A stretch of DNA of 64,000 bases from Nannobrachium achirus (GCA_963921795.1 OY997651.1:49850518-49914517); one strand, 5' to 3'; shown: positions 21,966 to 34,075, numbered from the stretch's first letter. Notes: a model not told the origin generated them from the letters alone. Numbers and translations are program-made.

Positions 21966-22143
21966 AAGCACATGCATGGCTTATTTACATTGAGAGCCTT
22001 TTTTTGTTTGTATTAACTTATATAGGCCTACCGGTAATATTGAATGACATGTAGAACACAGTGCTATGCAGAAAAAAGGAGAAGAACAGTTGTAAAAACA
22101 CACACACACACAATGCAAAAACAAATGAATTAGGGGTATGCTA

Positions 22144-22219
22144 TTTGAAAATAGCAGATCTACAAGCTCACTGCAGGTTGTGATGTGAAGCGTTGTGAGC
22201 TGATCTGCTATTTTCAAAA
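22144..22219. repeat. Dispersed hairpin module
   Basis: Left arm TTTGAAAATAGCAGATCTAC, right arm GATCTGCTATTTTCAAA. The right arm has lost TTGTA, so pairing is interrupted. About 620 bp upstream of the her start codon. Confidence 0.8.
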
Positions 22220-22770
22220 ACAGAGTGGAAAAAAATCTTGTGCTATTAAAATGGGTATAATTTTAGAACATATTTGAAACACAAATCTTGTATGGAACGG
22301 GGACCCTGCATGCTAAAACATATGTTCAGATATGCCAGTTCTGCAGACAAATATTAAAGGAATAGTTCACCCCCAAAATGATTGTTTTCCTATTTATTAT
22401 GCCTACTCACGCTATGAGACGTTAATAATAGCCCCCCAAAAAACGCAACTATCACATTTTACAAATTACAACAATAACTATAGGGCCTAGCCTTTTTTTG
22501 TTTGTTTCTTCTTCCTTTTTTAACAAAGGAACAAACCCCAAAGTCGCTTAAAATAAATGCAGACATGGCAACACTGGGAGAGCCGGCCGGGGTCAGAGCA
22601 TCAACATATTGTCATGGTAATAATGTCACTATGAATGATCTGTGCTGTGGGGGCAAGGCTTCGATCGGTGCGTAAAAAGCAATGCACTCATTGCATTTGC
22701 AGCAATGCAGCATGCCACTTCTTGACCACGGCAACTAAAGTTCCCTGAATATAGCCTACGATCTGGAGTC

Positions 22771-22807
22771 AAAGACTGCCGAAAAGCAGAGGATTAAGGC
22801 AGTCTTT
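22771..22807 (+). promoter_or_regulatory. Stem-loop just upstream of the her start codon
   Basis: 10-bp perfect stem AAAGACTGCC / GGCAGTCTTT with a 17-nt loop, 32 nt before the ATG and so probably in the 5' UTR. An AACTAAAGTT word occurs upstream (~22734) and again between hairpin and ATG (~22816). Function unknown. Confidence 0.4.
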
Positions 22808-22839
22808 TTGAGGGGAACTAAAGTTTTGCTGGCTGAAAC

Positions 22840-24206
22840 ATGACGGCTTCCAGCAGCAACAACAACTGTCCAGAGAAAAATGCCAAGCACGACAGAAAGG
22901 TAGGATAATACTGATTTATTTAAGACTCATTTTTACGACGGTTTTGCTTTTCAAAGATCTACAAGTGACCAATTAATTGCTCGCCCTGTTGGGTTCTGAA
23001 TCATTTCGAAATAAATGTACGATTAGTAGCCTAATAGTTGAGCCATTAAACACATTTGTTTCTTGTGCATGGCGTTTCGTTTAAACGTGGAGGCATGCGA
23101 CAGGTGGGGGGTGCACAGCTCTGGTCCATTTGATGATTTGGGGTCTGTTATTCCATGGATTGGAAACTAGATTCTTGAGGAAACTTCCAGGGTTTGCACT
23201 GTATGCCAAGTAGGCCTACAGTGACAAATAGAAGATTCTAAAACTGTCCATAATAGCCTATTGTTAATGACAGCCCAATAGTTCTTCACACAGTGATGTT
23301 AAGTAATTACTCGTTTACTACTATTCGTTTATTACTCAAGTAGCCTACTGTCTACATGCAGTTTAGAGGTCTACTTAATGGTCTTCTATTTTAGCTCCAC
23401 AAATGTGTTATATGCCAGTATAACCTTTAAAATAGGTGCTATAGGCTATATGTTTTAGCTGTGGTGTTCTTTTCTTTTTTTGTTGATTAATTGTCTGTGT
23501 TGTTTTGTCAACTTTTGTGTCTTTGTAGTGTAACTCTAGAAAACTGAGCTATGAACTAACTTGTGACATATTTTTTAAATCATTTTCTAGACCTAAATCA
23601 TAAAAAATATAGAGGTTCTCCTATGATTCACAAGCCAAAGAAAAACGTAATGTGTAGGCTGTTATAGTGTGTCGGCCTACTGTATTGTGATTGTGATACT
23701 TGACTGTCATATTGACTTAAACACTACTGTATTTGGCTATTCAAATTGTAACTCAATACTTTTACTTGTGTTTGGTAAGACTTTATGCGTTATAACCACA
23801 TTTATAAGACATTATATAATGCATCATAATGCAATATGCACTTAACTCATACATAACACTTGTTATAAATGGTTGTAATTATGCATAACAACTTCCAACA
23901 ATGACACTTTATAACGAAATAAGTTACTGTATAGGCCTACTTAAAATGTGCTGTTCCACTCGGCTTAGGCTACAACGCATTATGACCAGCTCTTATAATA
24001 CGTTATAAACCTTGCTTTTGTCATACACGATTATTAAAAAGTAACTTCTTTCACCACTGAGATGGAAGATGAGCGTCAGACATTAATGTGCGTGTGATTG
24101 ACAGCTGCGGAAGCCACTCATAGAGAAGAGGAGGCGGGAGCGCATCAACTGCAGCCTGGAGCAGCTGAAGGGCATCATGGTGGACGCATACAACCTGGAT
24201 GTGAGT

Positions 24207-24247
<41 letters not shown>

Positions 24248-24288
24248 CACGCTCATACTCAAGCAGCGCACACACACACGCACGCACG

Positions 24289-24344
<56 letters not shown>

Positions 24345-27300
24345 TATACTCACAGGCACACACATGCAGTGTTTCTAAAACGTTTTTATGTCAAGAACCC
24401 CCAAATGGATAATGTATATGGCAACGGACCGCCACCTGTAAAACATTTTGTGCCAGAGACCCCCCCAGAAGAGAAGATTTGTGTAAAAAATACAAATCGG
24501 GTGGAAACCTTGTATGTCCAAAACCGTTTGTTTTGTATTTATCATTTTTAAAATGATTTAAACTAGAGAAAACAGCCGATCAGCTGTTTTCACTACTTTT
24601 GTGCGATGGCCTTGTGTGATGAAGCAGTGCTTTACTTTGCGAAAAAAATTACAAATTTGAATCTTGGAGATACAAGGTTTAAATTCTGCCCGACAGTGAC
24701 GATATATATTATATATTCAAAAATAGCAAATGTCTGTGCCACGCTGCAAGATGGGATCTTTGAATAGCTGTTCAAATGATTGTAATGCTATGGTAACTAC
24801 CTTTGCTGAGGTCCCCCTGGTACCCCCCATGACCCCTGACCCCACCAACTCAAATAATTAGCACAGTACTCGTAAATCATCAGTCGGTAATAAATTGCTA
24901 ACGCCGGGCGGACGGACATGTTGCATTGCCCTAAAGTTCTGTCTGCTGTCCACCTAAACAGTCGTGTTGTGTGTGTGTTGATGTTTGCAGCAATCTAAAC
25001 TGGAGAAGGCCGATGTGTTGGAGGTGACCGTTCAACACATGGAGGGCCTGCAGAAGGGCATCGGTGCAGGTCAGTTTGCACTCTTTATGGTCCTTTGCTT
25101 GGGTAAATGGTAAATTTATATAGCGCTTTTATCCAAAGAGCTTTACATAGATTGTGCATTACATTCACCCATTCACACACACATTCATACAGCGATGGCG
25201 GAGGTGCACCTGCTTCTAATGATATCAACGCACTTAATGCGAAATATTCACGTGCTTTCTGACTCTTCAATGCAGAAAGTATCCAGGATACTTGGATATT
25301 CAGTATCCAATAACTCACCAATGCAGAGATATTAGTAGTAAAATGTCGACATCTAGTGGTCAACCTCAGAGGAGCGCAAAAATAAAACCTGAGGTGACTC
25401 CCAGCCTCGAACCAGATGCCAAGTGTGCTCTGTTCCCCAGTGTAATGCTCCACGCCACTGACCCCGACGGAGCGGCGCGGTATTGGGCGCCGATGAGCCC
25501 CGTGAGTCGCCACCGAGGCGAGCGCTAGCGAGCCGAGTTGCCGCGACGAGCGGTGCGAACGGCGCCCAATCCCACTCAGCCGCGTTACCGAGTTATGTGC
25601 CGTTATGGACAGAATAGTAAATATTCAGTCCCTCACTATCAACATCTACCCCACTATCCACGTCATAGATATCCACGTCATAGATAAATGCACAAAAAAG
25701 GAGTCACTTCATCCGTTCATTAGCTCAGTCAGTAGAGCACGGATGCAACAAACCCACGGTTTGGGTTCGATTCCCCTGAGGGGACTAATATTCAAGGCGA
25801 GAGATATCGGCGCATGCGTACTTCAAAGTATCCACGGAGGATACTCCTCCGTGGATACCCAGTGCATATTCTCTGCATTCAAACGTCTGAGAAATGGTGA
25901 AAAAGTCGGATTGAATGCGAAGAGAGCAGTCGAAGCCGGTGCGAGGAAACCATGCAAGGCACCAACCTGCTCACCGGGAGCAACTAGGGGTTCAGAGTCT
26001 TGCTCAAGTACTCTTTGACATTAACTCAGGGGGAGCTCGGATTTGAACTGGGAACCCTTCGGGAACCCTTTGTGGTCTAATGACGGTTTCTCTACCCCTG
26101 AGCCACCCCCACACTTGGGTCTTGAGGGCCATGCATCCCTGTTCTGGAGGGGGAAACTTGCCAAATATAGCTGATCTAACAGCTTGTAGATCGGCTATTT
26201 TGGCCAAAGAGATTTAGTAGACAGAGAAAGTACAGTTGCAACTCTCAGGTCCATTTCACTAAGACTAGAGCATGGGCATTTAAAGTTTTTTCAGGCCAAG
26301 GACCACATTTAGCTGAGAGAGAGATGAAGCAGGGACCCCCGCTACATGTGAGAAACGATGTTGTAATGTAGCCTAGATCAACATTTTCATAGATTTAGAA
26401 AGTGTTGTGTCAATGTGCATTTTCAGTCAGACAGTTAACCACTTAAACCCTCAATACTTAGAAACCCAAACCTCAATGCTGAAAATAGCCGTCCTCCAAG
26501 CTCACAGTGAGCTTGTAGATCTGCTATTTTTGGCTAATGGTCCCGTCAAACTTAAATGTCACACACTGAACATATAGCAGATCTACAAGCTCACATGCTC
26601 ATTATTCCTCATTGCCATGGTCTGGATCAGGTGCTCGCAAACCGTTTCATGTTACGGACCACCAAATTGACTTTCAATCCATGGACCCCCCATGAATACT
26701 TTTTTTTACATATATTGTAATCATTTCAATTCAGTTGAGGCTTAGTGAAATGTAACTCCTCCTCCTATGGTTGCGGACCCCTAGGGGTCCCCAGATGCCA
26801 CTTTGAAAACCTCTGGTATAGATGAAATAAGATTAGATATATGATCAAATGAAAATAAAGGAATGGAAGGTAGGGGAGTACATGAGAACATGTCCTCATT
26901 GTTGTCAATATATATGGAAAAAAAGTTACTACAGGGGTTCCTCCAAATCTTTGTGTGTTAGAAACTTTTTTCTTGTTTTTTATATCAAACACTTGAAGCG
27001 CGAGGCGTTGTGAGCTTGTAGATCGGCTATGTTCAGCAATGAGGTCTGGTGTAGAGGGGGAAAAGAGCACAACAAGTACAGAGTGAAAGTGAAGCTTATT
27101 AAGTATTGACGGTTCAAGTGGTTAAATATCTGAAAATACAAATTGACATGAATCCAAAATACACAGATGATTGTGCTGTCAAACGATTAAACTATATAGA
27201 ATCTATGAAAACATTTGTGGCGGTCCCTGCTTCATCTCTCTCTCAACTAAGGGGTCCTTGGCCTGAAAACGTTGAAGACCCCTGGTCTAGTCAAAATAAT

Positions 27301-29136
27301 ATGTATCGTTTTGGAGAATTCTACATAAGGTAGTGCCTAACTTTACTGCTTTTAAATTCTCATGTCTTTGGGAGGGAGAGCTATAAGTCGCTCCTACGGC
27401 ATCTCACCCCTGAACTCAAGTCTCCATGGCGTGAGTAATCAATAGAAAAAAAATCATTTTGGGGGTGAACTACTCTATTTTTTCCTCCACTGTGTGTTGC
27501 TAATGATTGACTCACGACAGGCCTGGTATGGGGTCCATTAATGGCTGAGTCATGACAGGCCCGGTAGGGGTCCATTAATGACTGAGTCATGACAGGCCTG
27601 GTAGGGGCTCCACACTCTGCATCTCAAAAAGACCCAGTGCAACTTGCCATCCTTAAGGGGACCATAATACTCTCTAATAGAAAGCACATTTGTGTTTGTA
27701 AAGCGCCCACTGGAGCGCTTATATTGTGCCTTTCCATTGTGGTGCTATGGATTCAATTCATCAACATACTGTAGCATGCAAAATGCACACAATAGCACAT
27801 GTCATCAACAAATGCTAACACTATGTGTACTAAAGAGATGGGGAAAATTGCATTTACCTCCCCTTGTTTTTTTCATGGGAAATTTGAAAGGAACCATTGA
27901 TGCACATCCTTTAATGCAGTGGTTCCCAAACCTTTTAGCTCATGACCCAAAAGAGATAGATTAGTTTGCCCGGGATCCAAACTAGTGAAAACAGCAGATC
28001 TACAAGCTCACAATGTGGCACGAATTGTTGTGAGCGTTCTGACCGGCTTGTAGATCGGCTATTTTATTTAGTATGTATTTTTTATTTATGGAATTTCTTA
28101 GATTGTTTGTTTTGTTTGTTTTACAAATGTCTAAAAGTATAATTTTTTTCCAAATATAAAAAAATACGAATATATATATATTTTTAAATGTAGGAAAATA
28201 AAATTGAAATTGTACTCGTCGCCATAAAAATAGCTGTTTCCCAAACAGCGTTCTACGCGTGTAATAACATGATCATCTTGTGCATCTCCCTCCCCACACA
28301 CAGGCGGCGTCGACAGCACCGCCAGCAACAACAACAACAACAGCAGCACCAACGGCGTCGCCGGCTTAGGGTTGGAGTCCCGCCAGCGCTACAGCACCGG
28401 CTACATCCAGTGCATGCACGAGGTGCACAACCTGCTGCTCAGCTGCCCCGGCATGGACAAGACCCTGGGGGCGGGGCTCCTCAACCACCTGCTCCAGTCG
28501 CTGCCTCACGTCAGCGCCGCGGACGCCGCCGCGGCCGTCGCCGGCGGATGCGGGAGCCCCGGCAGCAGCCCGGAGCGCGGAGGCTGCGGCGCCGGGTATC
28601 CGAGAAGCGACTGGAGCCCGCCAAACGGACACTACGGCGGCGCGGTTGACGCGATGGGCGCTAACAACAGCAACAACAACCGCCGTCACCACCACAGCGG
28701 GAGCTCCCAGCTCTCCTCCTCCTACTCCTCCTCGCCGCCCACCTCTCCCCTCTCCCCCTCCCCGCGGACCCCCTTCTCCCGCAGCCCCTTCAGGCCCCGG
28801 CGCTTGGAGATGCACGAGCCCCCCGCGATGATGACGATGATGCCGCCGCAAGCCGCCGCCGTGGCCCGACATCACCACCAGCGCCGCTGCCCCCCGCAAA
28901 GCCCGGCGTCTTTGCTGCTGCCGCCCGAAGTGACGACGGAGGGGTCGTCGCCGCCGCCCAGCGGGGAGGCGTGCGCTGGAGTCCGAGACGGGAGCGTGCT
29001 CATCGTCAGGCCTCCTGTCTCCTCCTCCTCCTACGGCCCCTGTTTCACGCCTCCCCGCCACGTCTCCACACCTGCCTCTCCTGTAGCGCCGGCGCCGTCC
29101 CAAGTCGAAGACCCGTCCATGTGGAGGCCGTGGTGA
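22840..29136 (+). CDS. her8-like: Hairy/E(spl) bHLH-Orange repressor, her8/hes6-like
   Basis: Probable nuclear transcriptional repressor of the Notch/neurogenesis class. Exons: 22840-22899, 24105-24200, 24991-25069 and 28304-29136, joined by GT/AG introns of phases 0, 0 and 1, giving 355 residues. The basic region (about 21-34, [14 protein letters not shown]) has the proline typical of Hairy proteins; the helix-loop-helix runs to about residue 74 with a short loop ([12 protein letters not shown]). The Orange domain is about 105-150 ([17 protein letters not shown] ... [11 protein letters not shown]), and the last four residues are WRPW, the Groucho/TLE-binding motif. Between lie a five-Asn run and a Ser/Pro/His-rich region encoded by very GC-rich DNA, unlike the AT-rich surroundings. 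The start is the first ATG of exon 1 and opens MTASS, as in related fish proteins. Subgroup assignment (her8 versus her13/hes6) is from memory of the family and less certain than the family call. Confidence 0.9.
24207..24342. repeat. (CA)n arrays in her intron 2
   Basis: Two CA tracts (24207-24243 and ~24268-24342, the second with CGCA interruptions) begin 7 bp after the exon 2 donor. Long His/Thr and Cys/Val frames here are artefacts. Confidence 0.95.
24490..24705. mobile_element. AAACCTTGTAT-family palindromic repeat in her intron 2
   Basis: Inverted ends GGGTGGAAACCTTGTATGTC and TACAAGGTTTAAATTCTGCC. The centre has a collapsed hairpin GAAAACAGCCGATCAGCTGT (24567-24593), which is the dispersed module with its tip removed symmetrically. 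Related copies: ~44545-44720 and 50048-50285. Confidence 0.7.
25090..26110. mobile_element. Composite repeat in her intron 3
   Basis: Starts TAAATTTATATAGCGCTTTT and ends with GGGGTTCAGAGTCTTGCTCA and CCCCTGAGCCACC, the two ends of a common fish repeat. Between them (about 25250-25880) lies another insertion with GTATCCAGGATACTTGGATA, a GC-rich block around GGTATTGGGCGCCGATGAGC, and a tRNA-like segment. A related end occurs at ~38690-38800. Confidence 0.55.
25713..25785 (+). pseudogene. tRNA-like sequence (pol III A and B boxes), not an intact tRNA
   Basis: TAGCTCAGTCAGTAGAGCAC fits a tRNA D-arm/A box and GGTTCGATTCCCC a T-arm/B box, at tRNA spacing. The acceptor ends do not pair and the anticodon stem is not intact, so this is a tRNA-derived SINE head or pseudogene. 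Confidence 0.6.
26158..26595. repeat. Cluster of three degraded hairpin modules in her intron 3
   Basis: 26158-26208 (GCCAAATATAGCTGATCTAA with a shortened tip), 26478-26534 (left arm has GTCCTCCAAGCTCAC, right GTGAGCTTGTAGATC) and a single arm at 26573-26595. They lie inside hAT-like CTTTGAAAAC/GGACCCC repeats. Confidence 0.7.
26926..27289 (-). mobile_element. Truncated CAGGGGTCTTCAACG hAT MITE
   Basis: Right border CGTTGAAGACCCCTG at 27289. The interior matches 19091-19548 in reverse, including a single hairpin arm at 26998-27034 (GCGAGGCGTTGTGAGCTTGT). The left end is lost. Confidence 0.7.
27360..27475. mobile_element. Fragment of the AAAGGAGTAGTTCACCC MITE
   Basis: Contains CTCAAGTCTCCATGGCGTGA and ends ATCATTTTGGGGGTGAACTA. 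This is one arm of the palindromic MITE found complete at 40325-40654. Confidence 0.7.
27505..27608. repeat. Minisatellite, ~37-bp unit, about three copies
   Basis: Units read TGAGTCATGACAGGCCTGGT then AGGGGTCCATTAATGGC, with small differences. Located in her intron 3. Confidence 0.8.
27987..28066. repeat. Dispersed hairpin module with enlarged loop
   Basis: Left arm GAAAACAGCAGATCTACAAG, right arm CTTGTAGATCGGCTATTTT. The tip contains an extra GTTCTGACCGG, so the two arms no longer close. About 240 bp before the last her exon. Confidence 0.75.
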
Positions 29137-29177
29137 GGAAGCCAGAGAGAATGAACGGGAGACAAAGAGAGATGGAC

Positions 29178-30210
29178 TGTCACGATTATGACATTTTACA
29201 TGAATTGTCACTCAAATAATTCCGATTAACGATTTAATTGTGTTTTTGTCGTTGACAATTACACTTCTGTTTGGCTTTTAGGCTTTGAAGTTGCACATGG
29301 TAGATATGACACATGACCTAAATATACAAAGAAACTACAACATAATAGCGACATGTTTGACAACTTTATACTTAAAAAAGAACATTGATAGTGGAAATAG
29401 CCGATCTACAAGCTCACAACGCGTCACTTCACATTTGTTTTACTTTAACTCATACCTCGCGATCCCCGTAGAGACCGTAGATTTCCCGCTGTACCGCGCT
29501 GCCATGCCCGTAGAGCCCGTAAAGTTTAATTAGCTTTAATCATTATGAAAGGATTAAAAGTATTAGCGCAGATTTTCGCTGATTCTGGCTCTTTAGGCCC
29601 GCCCCCCTAACTGTATCCGGTCATTTCCGGTCTGGACCGGATCCAGCTTTCCGTATCCAGTCTGAGCCTGGGCCATAGTCCCGCCTCCATTGGTTTACAG
29701 TGTAACAGAAAAGAAAGCTACTCGGAGACGGAACGCTCGTTTTTCAATCGGATTTTTGCGTTTGGAAACTTTGATCCAGTCTCTACACGCCTGGATTATG
29801 ATCCCCGCACATATCGTGCGTTTTGTGCGCGAACGTGTCCACGTGTTACCATAGCGCACAGTTGGCTTTTTTCAATGCTTTTTCATGTAAACACTGGCTG
29901 ATAAGCAGAGATACAGCGTGGCAACGGATATGTCTTTTTCAATGGGGTTTTTTGTATTCGAAAGCTTGTCACCGAGTCTACACGTCTACTAGATGAGTCG
30001 CGCACAGATTGTGCACGATGCGTGCGCGTGCCCACGCTAAAAGGTAAGGACAATTTGGCAGCTGCTTACTACAGCTATGTTTAAAATGGCAGAGAAAAAG
30101 TTAAAAGAAAAATATCAAAATTTTTCAACATGTAAAACGATTATGAAAAATGATCGCGATTATGTCAAATAATTGCGATTTGACGATTATGTAATAATTG
30201 TGACAGCTCT
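29178..30210. mobile_element. hAT-type element in the her 3' region, TSD AGATGGAC
   Basis: Starts TGTCACGATTATGACATTTT and ends ATAATTGTGACAGCTCT, flanked by AGATGGAC at 29170-29177 and 30211-30218. It lies 41 bp after the her stop codon. The interior at 29430-30080 is unrelated to the copy at 37587-37973, so something else is nested here, including a fragment of the 8785-9090 MITE. A single hairpin arm remains at 29394-29428. No clear AATAAA is seen between the stop codon and the element. Confidence 0.8.
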
Positions 30211-30352
30211 AGATGGACTGATCAACATGTGCCACAAAGTCCATCTTATTTTGTCCCTCGAGACCGGTGCTTTTCAAACTGTTGAACACCAAAGGGCAAG
30301 AGGAAAATCTCAAGTCACAACCTGTATTCGTACCTGTGCCAAAATTGCCTCT

Positions 30353-30797
30353 TTAAAGGACAACGTTTTACAACAAGGATTGATATTTTAGATTGTAATT
30401 AGAGAAAAGAAAAGATGAATGTTAAAATGTTTTCATTTACTGCTTTCTATTGTTTTAGTGGTTTTAGTAGTTTGATTTCAGTGGGTGGGGGCATGCGTAC
30501 AAGTGGCTAAATATTTAGACACAATAAGCTGGTGATTTCTTTGTTACTATTTACACCAGCCCCCATAAGTCACATCTGCCTATGAAAGTTTGCGGTGCAT
30601 CTTGGGAATAGGCCTATTGTTTCTAAAAAGACATATTTAGCCACTCGCATGCATGCATGCATGTAAATCAACATCGTTAAAATCACTAAAACGATAGAAA
30701 GAAGTAAATGAAAACATTTTAACACTCATCTTTTCTTTTCTTTAATGACTATCTAAAATATGAACCCTTGTTGTAAAAAAACAAAGTTGTCCTTTAA
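30353..30797. mobile_element. Palindromic TTAA MITE
   Basis: About 110-bp arms from TTAAAGGACAACGTTTTACA on the left and GTAAAAAAACAAAGTTGTCC TTTAA on the right, with GAAAAGAAAAGATGAATGTT and its complement further in. TTAA at both borders. One arm recurs at 40651-40733. Confidence 0.8.
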
Positions 30798-32400
30798 CAC
30801 GTTTCATCACTGTGATCACTCTGTAAATGTTTTACGAATAAAGGATACAAATTTAACCAGCTAAGCCCACTTATTTCCGACTTTTGCTAATTAAAAAAAA
30901 AGAAAAGAAAATTGCTGATCTACAAGCTCACAACGAGTTTCATTGTAAAAAAACCATGCCCAAAATAGGGCTGCCAGGGTTGAATATATACATGTTTATT
31001 GGGTATAGAATGTGCCTCTGTTTTGGGAAATGAAAGTACAGATAGTACAGATCTTTAGTTTTATGTTATTCAACTTTATCAATAACTTTCTGTATAGTTT
31101 TCTCCCAGCCCACCATTTTGTGAACTGATGGAATATTGGTTCTCATCACAGACATAAAAAGGTAGACGCCTCTTCCGGCTCTCTGGTACCCGTCTCGCCG
31201 GTGGGCATTTTTGATTGACAGGCTTGGAATTCTTCTGTGCGTAACAGACAACACGGTCGGTAGGCAAATCAGAGGCAGGTTTGAATGGAAAAGTCCGGGA
31301 AAAGACGCGTTGTGATTGGCCAGTAGTGTTTTGAGTGGCAGCCTGCCCTTGACACTTCCTCTTTTGTGCCCACCAAGTTGGACGGGTCGCTCCAATCAAC
31401 TGCAGCGGGTGGACGAGGTATCTAGCTTTTTATATCTGTGGTTCTCATCCCTCCACTTGTTTTGCTTAAAGGAGTAGTTCACCCTCAAAATGACTTCCCA
31501 TCCAAAATCAAAGTGGGTAAATTTACTATGATCACATTTTTGTCTTAGGAATGCGACAAAAAACGGGAAAAAAATACTATTACTGAACTCCAGTCTCCAT
31601 GACATGAGCAATCAATAACATTTTCATTTTGAGGGTTAAGTACATTTTCACAAGGGCTACTCAATGACCAGAATTGAAACATTTGTTAGGGTTATTCTAA
31701 GTCTTTTCAAGGTTTGCTAAAATGATTTTAGTTTGTCTTTATTGTTTTCTGTTTTAACAAAGGGGTATGCCAAGGTTTAAAGACATCCTTATAAAAATAG
31801 TATTTGTTTTACAAAACTTATTCAAATCAATGTAAAATCTAGTTCTATCCAGACATTCTAAAAGGAAAACCACTCTACATGTCAGTCTACTGTGGCTTTT
31901 TTTTTTTTTTTTTTTTTTATGTGATTATTTGCATGTTAAAGGTGAAAATGTAGTGATGAGAATTCAACACAAGATGGCACCACTGTGCCATAAATTAGAT
32001 GAAGCTGTGACAGCAGCATCAGTAGAGAGTTCTTGTTATGGATATCTGTATGCCTTTAAAGGTCTTGTAAACGTGCTTGTCAGGGTGGGGGGGATGAAAA
32101 GTTTGGGAACCCTTGACTATTATATGCAGATATAAAAGTACTGTAGGTTATCTTGCAGGCAATAAAATTTAACAAGTAGCCTAGTTTCCCCCCCCCCCCC
32201 TTTTTTTCTTTTTTTTTACCAACAATAGACAGTAGACACATGGAAGGAACAAAAACCATGAAGGTCAAACTTAAATAGTGTAAGCATGTGGCTGTCACAT
32301 GTCAACAGCATGCACAGCAGAATTCAATAATACTGGTCGGTTTACAGTAGCCTATAGGTTATTCAAAGTTTGGTGAGGTTGAATAAAGATTTTTCAGATG
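30798..32400. other. Intergenic DNA, no gene seen
   Basis: Holds a single hairpin arm (30910-30936), a one-armed copy of the AAAGGAGTAGTTCACCC MITE (31469-31650), a T run (31899-31918) and a C run near 32191. The stretch ~31130-31400 is apparently unique and GC-richer, with a GATTGGCC (CCAAT-type) word, but no exon could be supported. Confidence 0.45.
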
Positions 32401-32410
32401 CTTGGAATGG

Positions 32411-32501
<91 letters not shown>

Positions 32502-32525
32502 CGAGCGTGCGTGCGTGCGTGCGTA
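32411..32525. repeat. (GT)n microsatellite with (GTGC)n end
   Basis: About 40 GT units followed by short CG-containing GTGC units. Confidence 0.95.
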
Positions 32526-32672
32526 AATAAATGGAGGAATCCAAACAAAACGGAGCAGGGATCCAGGCAAAACCGCAACTAGATGAAACTGAAAAACCAC
32601 TACACTGGGGTTGTAAAGTAGCCAACAGTAAAGTACAAATACGTCCAAGTTGTACTTACGTATGCAATACTT

Positions 32673-33242
32673 AAAGGAGTAGTTCACCCCCAAAATGACT
32701 TTTTTCTATTGATTAGTCACACCATGGAGACTTGAGTTCAATAATATTTTGTATTTGTCGCATTCCTAAGACAAACAAAATGATTATAGTAAATGTACCC
32801 CCATTGATTCTGGATGGGGAGCCAAATAAGGCCCTGAATGGGGACCCAATGCATTTGGGTCAGAATCAACAGGGGTACATTTAGGGTCAAGGATCAAGTA
32901 AATTTACCCCCATTGATTCTCACACAAATGCATTTGGGTCCCCATCCAGGCCCATTCATTTGGGTCCCCATCCAGGCCCATTCATTTGGGTCCCCATCCA
33001 GGCCCATTCATTTGGGTCCCCATTCAGGCCCATTCATTTGGGTCCCCATTCAGGCCCATTCATTTGGGTCCCCATTCAGGCCCATTCATTTGGGTCCCCA
33101 TGCAGAATCAATGGGATACATTTACTAATACATTCTTTGTCTTAGTAATGTGACAAATACAAAACATATTATTGAACTCAAGTCTCCATGGTGGGACTAA
33201 GCAATAGAAAACAAGTCATTTTGGGAGTGAACTACTCCTTTG
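32673..33242. mobile_element. Palindromic AAAGGAGTAGTTCACC MITE with internal minisatellite
   Basis: Arms share AAAGGAGTAGTTCACCCCCA, GACTTGAGTTCAATAATAT and CATTCCTAAGACAAA. The centre is expanded into about six copies of a 26-bp unit containing GTCCCCATYCAGGCCCATTC (about 32938-33105), itself derived from the MITE's own GGTCCCCAT core (compare 40484-40510). Confidence 0.85.
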
Positions 33243-34072
33243 GGATATTTCAGCTTTTTTAAGTTGCTCGATTCAGTATTTAGATATTTGATATTCATTT
33301 TTATCAGACATGCCCCTTCTGGGACATTTTCCTTCTAGGGGGTCCATGTTTTTTCAATTACTCTTTTCATTTATTCTTTATAATTTCCTATTTATTTATT
33401 TTGCATTTATTCATTGATTTTTTTCTCCAAGGGAGACCTTGGAAGCGTGAACGCTTGAGAACCCCTGCTTTGGCAGTTTGCAGTCCCATACATAATTCGA
33501 TAGGGCAACACATGTCCGTGTAACACCAGCAGCAGGCAGGCAGCTATAACATTCTGTTTGATTCCTGCAGGCCAGGCAGGCAGCAGCTCCCTGGAGTCCC
33601 AGAGAATGGAGCGTTCATTCTTCACATGCTGCTGACTGTCCGCTAGCGAGGGGCTCAGATGGAGGGGAGAGGGGGGGGGGGGGGGGGGGGACTAGCATGA
33701 ATAAAGCGTTTGTTCCAAGTCCCCCCATGTGGCTGCAGGAATATTGTACCACTGCACACAACAGATGGACGGAGGAAGGGAGGAGTGGATGGGGGAGGAG
33801 AGACCCTTGCATGATCTGAGAAAGAAATCAATTCAGCTCCTGATCGAGTATTATTAAAATTATTAGTAGGCCTATTATTAGACATTTGGAACTGAAATTC
33901 TCCACTCCTCCTGACCAAAGATGGTTATTAGCCTATATATTTATCTTCCTTAACATTTTATGACTAGGCCTACTAAGTAGTCTATTAATATTGCTAAGAG
34001 GTTACATCTTTAGTGCAAACATCAACATATGGACCCAACTTGGTCTGGCTGGCGTCAGGCGTGTTTGACAGA
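33243..34072. other. Intergenic DNA, no gene seen
   Basis: Contains a fragment of a GGGATATTTCA repeat also present at ~16855, a GGCAGGCAG-rich stretch (~33530-33590) and a G run at 33671-33690. Nothing coding recognised. Confidence 0.4.

Positions 34073-34075
<3 letters not shown>

Noticed and set aside
24051..24551. Long His/Thr, Cys/Val, Arg/Glu and Ser/Leu frames (also near 12501, 32359, 34013, 35395, 38185, 39332, 39675, 45712, 48483)
   Set aside because: Products of dinucleotide microsatellites, open in most frames by composition.
25713..25785. Functional tRNA gene
   Set aside because: A and B boxes are present, but the acceptor and anticodon stems do not pair.
28366..29211. 281-codon minus-strand frame opposite the last her exon
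   Set aside because: Shadow of a GC-rich coding exon; no domain, while the plus strand has Orange and WRPW motifs and correct splicing.
32838..33145. 96-codon frame with repeated WVPIQAHSFGSP
   Set aside because: Translation of the 26-bp minisatellite in a MITE.
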